DNA of 64,000 nt from Pseudomonas sivasensis. Lineage in GTDB: Bacteria; Pseudomonadota; Gammaproteobacteria; Pseudomonadales; Pseudomonadaceae. Below the pieces are notes generated by a model. It saw nothing but the letters and a program-made list of their open reading frames with translations. It searched no databases and was not told the origin of the DNA. Shown one piece after another: positions 58,545 to 64,000 of this stretch. The DNA lies in the NCBI RefSeq assembly GCF_013778505.1, contig NZ_JAAOWU010000011.1, forward strand, positions 124,001-188,000. Reading direction: 5' to 3'. How positions within the stretch are numbered: the first letter of the stretch is position 1; each line of letters starts with the position of its first letter. A program made the translations under genes and the position numbers.

Positions 58545-59761
58545 CCCCACAACCCCATCTGTTGCGGTTGCGGACGATCACGCAGTTGTTCGCGCAGCAG
58601 CATGCTGGTGCTGTCAGCCTGTTGCGGGTGGTAGTCGCTGGTGATGAAAAACGGCTTGGCCTTGGCCAGCACGCAGCGCATGCGGGCCAGGTCTTCGAAG
58701 CGAATCTTGCGTTCACGGCGCAGGTCCACCAGGCGTTGGGTGGTGCGCAGGCCGATACCTGGGATGCGCGCAATAAGCGTGGGTTCGGCGCGGTTCAGAT
58801 CAAGGGGAAACACCTCACGATGCTCCAGGGCCCAAGCAAGCTTGGGGTCGATATCCAACGCCAGATGGCCGGGGCCTTCGAACAATTCATTGGCGCTGAA
58901 GCCATAGCTGCGCAGCAGGAAATCCGCCTGGTACAGACGGTGCTCACGCATCAAAGGCGGCGCGGCCAGGGGAACGCTTTTCGGGCTGTTGGGGATGGGG
59001 CTGAACGCCGAGTAATACACGCGGCGCAGCTTGAAGTTGCCATACAGCGCCTCGGCGCCGTGCAGGATGGTGCTGTCATCGGTATCGTCGGCGCCGACGA
59101 TCATCTGCGTGCTCTGCCCAGCCGGGGCGAAACGCGGGGCGCGAGGTTCGTTGAACACGGTCTGTTCGCCGGTGTAGATGGTCTGCATGGCCTGCTTGAT
59201 GGTGACGATTTGTTTTTCCGGCGCCAGGGTGTTCAGGCTGGCCTCGGTGGGCAGTTCGATGTTCACGCTCAGCCGGTCGGCGTAGCGCCCGGCTTCGGCG
59301 ATAAGCGCAGGGTCGGCGTCGGGAATGGTCTTGAGGTGGATATAGCCGCGGAAGTCATGCTCTTCACGCAATAGCTTCGCCACCCGTACCAGCTGCTCCA
59401 TGGTGTAGTCGGCCGAACGAATGATGCCGGAGCTGAGAAACAGCCCGCTGACGCAGTTGCGCTTGTAGAAATCGAGGGTCAGGGTGACCACCTCCTCCGG
59501 GCTGAAACGCGCGCGGGGCACGTCGCTGGAGCGGCGGTTGACGCAGTATTGGCAGTCGTAGAGACAGAAGTTGGTAAGCAGCACCTTGAGCAACGACACG
59601 CAACGGCCGTCGGGCGTATAGCTGTGGCAGATGCCCATGCCATCGGTTGAACCCAGCCCCGCCTTGCCCTCCGAACTGCGCTTGGGTGCGCCACTGCTGG
59701 CACACGAAGCGTCGTACTTGGCGGCGTCGGCGAGGATGCTGAGTTTTTCGATCAACTGCAT
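58541..59761 (-). CDS. Putative DNA modification/repair radical SAM protein (TIGR03916 family)
   Basis: A 406-residue radical SAM enzyme with the iron-sulfur motif C66-LYD-C70-QY-C73 and a C-terminal helix-hairpin-helix (ARIPGIGLRTTQRLVDLRRE, about 337-356) that should bind DNA. The family is always paired with the gene that follows here. A CTG-N10-CAG box 15 bases before the start codon suggests SOS control. The reaction is unknown; a role in base repair or modification is inferred from the domains. Confidence 0.85.
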   Translation of the reverse strand: MQLIEKLSILADAAKYDASCASSGAPKRSSEGKAGLGSTDGMGICHSYTPDGRCVSLLKVLLTNFCLYDCQYCVNRRSSDVPRARFSPEEVVTLTLDFYKRNCVSGLFLSSGIIRSADYTMEQLVRVAKLLREEHDFRGYIHLKTIPDADPALIAEAGRYADRLSVNIELPTEASLNTLAPEKQIVTIKQAMQTIYTGEQTVFNEPRAPRFAPAGQSTQMIVGADDTDDSTILHGAEALYGNFKLRRVYYSAFSPIPNSPKSVPLAAPPLMREHRLYQADFLLRSYGFSANELFEGPGHLALDIDPKLAWALEHREVFPLDLNRAEPTLIARIPGIGLRTTQRLVDLRRERKIRFEDLARMRCVLAKAKPFFITSDYHPQQADSTSMLLREQLRDRPQPQQMGLWG

Positions 59762-59776
59762 GGAAGGCTACCGATA

Positions 59777-59792
59777 CTGGTTTTTTGTACAG
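59777..59792. promoter_or_regulatory. LexA-type SOS box before the radical SAM cassette
   Basis: CTGGTTTTTTGTACAG, matching CTG-N10-CAG with an AT-rich centre and extended symmetry (tACTG..CAGTa). It lies 15 bases before the start of the radical SAM gene, within reach of the promoter. By family knowledge this is the LexA operator pattern of gamma-proteobacteria. Confidence 0.6.
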
Positions 59793-59827
59793 TATCAGGC
59801 AGCCCTCCGGGTCACAAGTGCAGTCTG

Positions 59828-61165
59828 TCAGCTGGCGGTGGCCAACAGCAGGTCCTGCACCGAACGCGCCTTGCCTCGGCTGCGGTCGTATTCATACAAC
59901 GACGCGGCAATTTCATCCGCGCGAATCGGCAGAATCGACAGCAATGTGTCGCTCAAACCATGGCTGGCCTGGCTGAAGCCCTGGATATAGATACCCGCCT
60001 TGCAGCGATCGTCGGTCACGATGCGGTAGTCACGAGCCACTTCGAAATCACCCATATACGCTTCCAGAGGCGCCAGCAGTTCGCGGTGCATCTGACGCTC
60101 GTAGCCGGTCGCCAGCACCACCGCATCGTAATGATTGACGGTGATGTCACCGTTGGCATTGTTGCGCAGGGTCAACTCAATACCCATCGGGCCGGCCACC
60201 GCTTTTTCCACCACGGTCATGGTGCGGAACGCGTGACGGGCGATGCCGGAGACTTTCTGGCGGTAGAGAATCCCGTAGATACGCTCGATCAGGTCCAGAT
60301 CGACCACCGAATAGTTGGTGTTCTGGTACTCCGCGACCAAACGCTCGCGCTCGGCCCCCACTTGTTGGAACACCAGGTCGGTGAAGGCCGGCGAGAACAC
60401 CTCATTGACGAACGGGCTATCATCGGCCGGTTTTAGCGCCGAACCGCGCAGGATCATGTCGACCTGCACCGACGGATAGCTGTCATTGAGGTCGATGAAG
60501 GCTTCAGCCGCGCTCTGGCCACCGCCAATGATCGCGATGCGCATCGCCTTGCCGTCCACACAGGGTTGCTGCGCAACGCGGGCCAGGTACTGGGAGTGAT
60601 GAAATACGCGGTTGTCATCCTTGAGCCCTTTGAACGCCGCAGGCACCCGTGGCGTGCCACCGGCGCTGACCACCACCGAGCGCGTCGTGCGCACGTGCTG
60701 CTCACCGTGAACATCGCGGGAAATCACGCGCAGTGCCTCGACCTGCTGCTGATGCAGGATCGGCTCGATGGCCAGTACTTCCTCGCCATAACGGCCCTGG
60801 TTCTGGAATTGCGCCGCGACCCAGCGCAGGTAGTCGTTGTACTCCATGCGGCACGGGTAAAAGGTGCCCAGGTTGATGAAGTCCACCAGGCGGTCGTGGG
60901 CTTTCAGGTAATTGACGAAGGAGTACGGGCTGGTGGGGTTGCGCAGGGTCACCAGGTCCTTGAGGAACGAAATCTGCAGTTCGCTCTGGGTCACCAGGGT
61001 ATTGCCATGCCAGCGGTAGTCGGCCTGCTTGTCGAGAAACAGCGCGTCCAGCTTGCCCTGGGTTTTCTCTCGTTCCTGCAGAGCGATGGCCAGCGCCAGG
61101 TTCGATGGGCCGAAACCGATACCGATAAGGTCGTGAACCGCGGGCGAAGCAATTGCCTGTGTCAT
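59828..61165 (-). CDS. pvdA: L-ornithine N5-monooxygenase of pyoverdine synthesis
   Basis: A 445-residue flavoprotein that hydroxylates ornithine as the first step of hydroxamate formation for pyoverdine. FAD motif GIGFGPSNLALAIAL near residues 14-28, NADPH motif IAIIGGGQSAAEAF near 208-221, and the substrate/ATGY motif VVLATGYERQ near 375-384 are visible. ATG 61165 gives MTQAIASPAVHDL, the usual PvdA start. An exact PvdS box lies at 61249-61272. Confidence 0.94.
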   Translation of the reverse strand: MTQAIASPAVHDLIGIGFGPSNLALAIALQEREKTQGKLDALFLDKQADYRWHGNTLVTQSELQISFLKDLVTLRNPTSPYSFVNYLKAHDRLVDFINLGTFYPCRMEYNDYLRWVAAQFQNQGRYGEEVLAIEPILHQQQVEALRVISRDVHGEQHVRTTRSVVVSAGGTPRVPAAFKGLKDDNRVFHHSQYLARVAQQPCVDGKAMRIAIIGGGQSAAEAFIDLNDSYPSVQVDMILRGSALKPADDSPFVNEVFSPAFTDLVFQQVGAERERLVAEYQNTNYSVVDLDLIERIYGILYRQKVSGIARHAFRTMTVVEKAVAGPMGIELTLRNNANGDITVNHYDAVVLATGYERQMHRELLAPLEAYMGDFEVARDYRIVTDDRCKAGIYIQGFSQASHGLSDTLLSILPIRADEIAASLYEYDRSRGKARSVQDLLLATAS

Positions 61166-61248
61166 TCCAGTGTCCTCTGGATAAGCCCCTTGGCGATGGG
61201 GCAGGAATACCTTCAAGACCTGCACAACAGGTCATGTGTTGATAGGAA

Positions 61249-61272
61249 ACGAGGACAGTGAAATAAAATTTA
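61249..61272 (-). promoter_or_regulatory. PvdS-dependent promoter (iron-starvation box) of pvdA
   Basis: On the minus strand TAAAT (61272-61268), 16 bases, CGT (61251-61249), an exact TAAAT-N16-CGT iron-starvation box. It lies 84 bases before the pvdA start, as expected for PvdS-driven transcription under iron limitation. Confidence 0.85.
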
Positions 61273-61284
61273 CCTGATCAGCGA

Positions 61285-61767
61285 TCAGTGCCCTTCCCAC
61301 TCGCGCATCCGCACCCGACAGTGCTTCATGGCGTTGACGATATGTTTTTCCACCAGGGCGCGGGAAATACCCAGGCGCTCGGCAATCTGCAGGTGGGTCA
61401 GCCCGTCGAGTTTGCGCAGCAGGAAGCTATCGCGGCAGGCTTTCGGCAACTCGGCCAGGGCACGATCAAGCAGCTCCAGGCGTTGGCCTTGGTCGTGGCT
61501 GGCGTGGGGGGAACTGGGGGAGAAGCGTTCTTCGCTGTCGAGTATTTCCAGCGGCTCGTGCTGGCGCAGTACGTTGCGCCGATGCCCGTCGATCACCAGG
61601 TTCAGCGCCGTGCGGTATAAAAACGCACGGGGCTGGTCGATGGGGACAGCGCTGGAACGCTCAAGTACCCGAACGTAGGCGTCATGCACCACATCTTCGG
61701 CCACCTGACGGTTGCCCAGCTTGGCGTTGAGGAAACACACCAGCTCGCGATAGTAGTTTTCCAACAT
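61285..61767 (-). CDS. fpvI: ECF sigma factor FpvI
   Basis: A 160-residue FecI-type sigma factor: sigma2 (LENYYRELVCFLNAKLGNRQVAEDVVHDAYVRVLE) and sigma4 (SFLLRKLDGLTHLQIAERLGISRALVEKHI). ATG 61767 gives MLENYYREL, the usual FpvI length. FpvI transcribes the ferripyoverdine receptor gene fpvA. Position between pvdA and pvdR matches P. aeruginosa, but the anti-sigma gene fpvR that separates fpvI from pvdR there is missing here. Confidence 0.85.
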   Translation of the reverse strand: MLENYYRELVCFLNAKLGNRQVAEDVVHDAYVRVLERSSAVPIDQPRAFLYRTALNLVIDGHRRNVLRQHEPLEILDSEERFSPSSPHASHDQGQRLELLDRALAELPKACRDSFLLRKLDGLTHLQIAERLGISRALVEKHIVNAMKHCRVRMREWEGH

Positions 61768-61860
61768 GACTCCCGACCGCCACAGAAAGGCGATATCCGT
61801 TCCTTGAGTACCTGAAAATGACAACCCATAGCGTAATGGCAGTTTGGGTGCGTGCAATTT

Positions 61861-61874
61861 ATAGTAATTCTCAT
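61861..61874. promoter_or_regulatory. Fur-box-like site before fpvI
   Basis: ATGAGAATTACTAT on the minus strand, matching 11 of 14 bases of the Fur pattern ATGATAATCATTAT, about 94 bases before the fpvI start. It would give iron repression of this sigma factor gene. Confidence 0.5.
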
Positions 61875-61948
61875 CTACTTTTAAACAAGTCTTGCGCCAC
61901 CGGTCGTTTTTTTTACGCAAACGACCCGTTACACAGTGTGTAACAGCC

Positions 61949-61972
61949 TAAATCCTCACGCGTTTCTCTCGT
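61949..61972 (+). promoter_or_regulatory. PvdS-dependent promoter (iron-starvation box) of pvdR
   Basis: TAAAT (61949-61953), 16 bases, CGT (61970-61972), an exact match to the PvdS box, 56 bases before the pvdR start. The divergent region 61768-62027 also contains the Fur-like site and a TTACACAGTGTGTAA palindrome at 61930-61944. Confidence 0.85.
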
Positions 61973-62027
61973 TTAACTGTCAGCTCTGCGCAACTGCGCT
62001 CCGAACTTTCCTGGCTGGAACCTAAGC

Positions 62028-63197
62028 ATGAAACGCCCTCGACCTGCCCGACGCGCCCTGCTAGTTGTGGCGTGCCTGATTCCCGTCATCGCGGTCGCCG
62101 CCTGGCAAGTACTGCCGACCGGCCGCGACACGCTGACCACCGTCACCGTGACCCGCGGTGATATCGAAAACAGCGTGACCGCTTTGGGCACCCTGCAACC
62201 ACGTCGTTACGTGGACGTGGGCGCCCAGGCGTCCGGGCAGATTCGCAAGATCCATGTTGAAGCCGGCGACCAGGTGCAGGAAGGCCAATTGCTGGTAGAG
62301 ATCGACCCCTCGACGCAAAAAGCCAAGCTCGATGCCAGCCGCTACGCCATCGAAAACCTCAAGGCCCAGCTGCAGGAGCAGAAGGCCCAGCACGAACTGG
62401 CGCGGCAGAAGTACCAGCGCCAGCAGCGTCTGGTCGCCGGCAACGCCACCCGCGAAGAGGATGTGCAGACCGCCAAGGCCGAACTGAGCGCCACCCAGGC
62501 CCGGGTCAATATGTTCCAGGCGCAGATCCTCCAGGCTCAGGCCAGCCTGCGCAGCGATGAAGCGGAGTTGGGCTATACGCGTATCTACGCGCCAATGACC
62601 GGCACGGTGGTTGCCGTGGACGCGCGGGTCGGCCAGACCCTCAATGCCCAGCAGCAGACGCCGTTGATCCTGCGCATCGCCAAGTTGTCGCCGATGACCG
62701 TGTGGGCCGAAGTCTCGGAGGCCGACATCGGCCATGTAAAACCCGGCATGACGGCGTACTTCACCACCCTGAGCGGCGGCAACCGGCGCTGGACCAGCAC
62801 CGTGCGGCAGATCTTGCCAATTCCACCCCAGCCCTTGAACGAAACCCAGGGCAGCGGCAGCCCTAATAGCTCCGGCAAAAGCGGCACCGGCCGCGTGGTG
62901 CTGTACACCGTGCTGCTGGATGTGGACAACGGCGATAACGCGTTGATGGCCGAAATGACCACCCAAGTGTTTTTTGTCGCCAGCCAGGTCAAGGATGCCC
63001 TGACCGCGCCGGTCGCTGCCCTGCTGGGCAGCCACAGCGCCGACAAACAGATCGCCCGTGTTGTCACGGAGAACGGCCGCATCGAGGAGCGCGAGGTGCA
63101 ACTGGGCATCAGTGATCGCCTGCGGGTGCAGGTACTCGGTGGACTGAATGAAGGCGACCACCTGTTGATCGGCCCGGCTGCTGGCAGCGGGGGTTGA
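62028..63197 (+). CDS. pvdR: Periplasmic adaptor of the pyoverdine export/recycling pump
   Basis: A 389-residue MacA-type membrane fusion protein: N-terminal membrane anchor (about residues 8-26), barrel/lipoyl halves with VDVGAQASGQIRKIHVEAGDQVQEGQ near 65-90, a coiled coil, TRIYAPMTGTVVAVDARVGQ near 180-199, and a beta-barrel segment. With PvdT and OpmQ it forms the PvdRT-OpmQ pump that recycles pyoverdine to the outside. It stands behind an exact PvdS box, divergent from fpvI. Confidence 0.9.
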   Translation: MKRPRPARRALLVVACLIPVIAVAAWQVLPTGRDTLTTVTVTRGDIENSVTALGTLQPRRYVDVGAQASGQIRKIHVEAGDQVQEGQLLVEIDPSTQKAKLDASRYAIENLKAQLQEQKAQHELARQKYQRQQRLVAGNATREEDVQTAKAELSATQARVNMFQAQILQAQASLRSDEAELGYTRIYAPMTGTVVAVDARVGQTLNAQQQTPLILRIAKLSPMTVWAEVSEADIGHVKPGMTAYFTTLSGGNRRWTSTVRQILPIPPQPLNETQGSGSPNSSGKSGTGRVVLYTVLLDVDNGDNALMAEMTTQVFFVASQVKDALTAPVAALLGSHSADKQIARVVTENGRIEEREVQLGISDRLRVQVLGGLNEGDHLLIGPAAGSGG

Positions 63198-63198
63198 G

Positions 63199-64000
63199 TT
63201 GACCACGCCTCTGATCGAACTCAAGAACATCCGCAAGTCCTACGGCGGTGGCGACAGCCCACAGGTGGACGTGTTGCGCGGCATCGACCTGTCGATCCAT
63301 GCCGGGGAATTCGTCGCCATCGTCGGTGCGTCCGGCTCCGGCAAGTCCACGCTGATGAACATCCTCGGCTGCCTCGATCGGCCCTCGGTCGGGGACTACC
63401 TGTTCGCCGGGGAAAACGTCGCCCACCTGGACAGTGATGAATTGGCCTGGCTACGCCGCGAGGCCTTTGGTTTTGTGTTCCAGGGCTACCACCTGATTCC
63501 TTCAGGCACGGCCCAGGAGAACGTCGAGATGCCGGCGATCTACGCCGGTATCAGCGCGTCCGAACGCCATGCCCGAGCCAACGCCCTGCTGACCCGTCTG
63601 GGCCTGGCCGAGCGTACCGGTAACCGTCCACATCAACTGTCCGGCGGTCAGCAGCAGCGGGTGTCCATTGCCCGCGCACTGATGAACGGCGGCCATATCA
63701 TTCTCGCCGACGAACCCACCGGTGCCCTCGACAGCCATAGCGGCGCCGAGGTGATGACCCTGCTCGACGAACTGGCCAGCCAGGGCCACGTGGTGATCCT
63801 GATCACTCACGACCGCGAAGTCGCCGCGCGGGCCAACCGTATCATCGAGATTCGCGATGGCCTGATCATCAGCGACTCGGCCGATGACAGTGAAACAGCC
63901 CCAACAGCCGCCAGCGGCGCGTTGCAAGCCGTGGACCTGCGTCAACGCCTGGTCGACGGTGCGGAGCATAACGGCGCGTGGAAAGCCGAATTGGTGGACG
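63199..64000 (+). CDS. pvdT: MacB-type ATPase/permease of the pyoverdine pump (partial, 5' part)
   Basis: The frame runs to the right edge without a stop; 267 codons are visible. It covers the ATPase domain: Walker A GASGSGKSTLMN near residues 43-54, signature LSGGQQQRVSIARAL near 148-162, Walker B IILADEPTGALDSH near 169-182, and the switch His in LITHDREVA. The permease part lies beyond the window. The best start is TTG 63199 (giving MTTPLIELKNIRKSYGGG), with the pvdR stop one base before; no ATG exists at that place. Low translation from TTG could limit PvdT relative to PvdR. Confidence 0.88.
   Translation, partial: MTTPLIELKNIRKSYGGGDSPQVDVLRGIDLSIHAGEFVAIVGASGSGKSTLMNILGCLDRPSVGDYLFAGENVAHLDSDELAWLRREAFGFVFQGYHLIPSGTAQENVEMPAIYAGISASERHARANALLTRLGLAERTGNRPHQLSGGQQQRVSIARALMNGGHIILADEPTGALDSHSGAEVMTLLDELASQGHVVILITHDREVAARANRIIEIRDGLIISDSADDSETAPTAASGALQAVDLRQRLVDGAEHNGAWKAELVD

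Noticed and set aside
61930..61944. TTACACAGTGTGTAA palindrome between fpvI and pvdR as a firm operator
   Set aside because: It is a good dyad but I cannot connect it to a regulator, and PvdS and Fur-like sites already explain control; kept only as a remark in the pvdR promoter entry.
61768..62027. Possible small fpvR gene between fpvI and pvdR
   Set aside because: The gap is only 260 bases, too short for an anti-sigma factor of about 330 residues, and holds promoters and operators.

Overview
The window reads as chromosome of a Pseudomonas of the fluorescens/putida type. The evidence is a uniformly GC-rich, codon-biased sequence; many copies of the fluorescens-group REP palindromes (GTGGGAGGGGGCTTGC and GTGAGCGGGCTTGCC types); PvdS-type promoters beside pyoverdine genes; and gene orders that match, from memory, the P. 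putida ped locus, the P. aeruginosa exa/erb/NosP-NahK locus and the bkd locus. No tRNA, rRNA, CRISPR, prophage or intact insertion sequence was seen. The partial genes are the 3' end of a CopD-like gene at the left edge and pvdT at the right edge.

Layout: (1) 0.4-7.4 kb, + strand: a uronic acid uptake and oxidation operon (OprD-type porin, uronate dehydrogenase, SMP-30 lactonase, three-part TRAP transporter, aldose-1-epimerase-like mutarotase). (2) 7.5-12.0 kb, - strand: an EmrAB-type efflux pair and a DASS/SLC13 carboxylate permease. (3) 12.1-36.6 kb: a large quinoprotein alcohol oxidation island. It holds hybrid kinase ErcS, iron alcohol dehydrogenase ErcA, a lone pqqA, an aldehyde dehydrogenase, a PQQ-alcohol dehydrogenase with the lanthanide-type Asp pair (PedH-like), a metallo-hydrolase, a SoxYZ-like carrier, a periplasmic binding protein, cytochrome c550, a second PQQ-alcohol dehydrogenase with the calcium-type Ser (PedE/ExaA-like), a pentapeptide-repeat protein, two-component system PedS2/PedR2, an ABC system with a beta-propeller protein, a CxxxCW protein, regulator AgmR/ErbR, and the NahK-NosP kinase/FIST sensor pair. 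(4) 36.9-38.1 kb: a general porin. (5) 38.2-41.6 kb: sulfide/persulfide detoxification (sulfite exporter, sulfide:quinone oxidoreductase, BigR/SqrR-like repressor, divergent persulfide dioxygenase). (6) A chemoreceptor. (7) 43.5-50.4 kb: branched-chain amino acid catabolism (bkdR, bkdA1-bkdA2-bkdB-lpdV, then ilvE). (8) 50.5-57.6 kb: a tandem-GNAT protein, then a citrulline/ornithine operon (ctlX, ornithine cyclodeaminase, polar amino acid ABC importer, Lrp-type regulator). (9) 57.7-59.8 kb: a two-gene DNA-repair-like radical SAM cassette behind a LexA-type box. (10) 59.8-64 kb: pyoverdine genes pvdA, fpvI, pvdR, pvdT with two exact PvdS boxes.

The most unusual structures are two tandem amplifications inside the alcohol island. 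Between agmR and nahK, a REP palindrome pair together with a degraded copy of the last codons of nahK is repeated at an exact 194-bp period, giving seven REP pairs and six extra gene tails. Between pedE and the pentapeptide gene, a unit of about 270 bp that runs from the pedE stop codon through a REP palindrome into the signal-peptide codons of the next gene is present three times, the first two copies frameshifted. Shared palindromes also stand out: CCGGGAA-N3-TTCCCGG lies before both PQQ dehydrogenases, a shorter relative lies before pqqA, and a TAC..GGTACT dyad lies before three other units of the island. These are candidate operators for the regulators encoded here.
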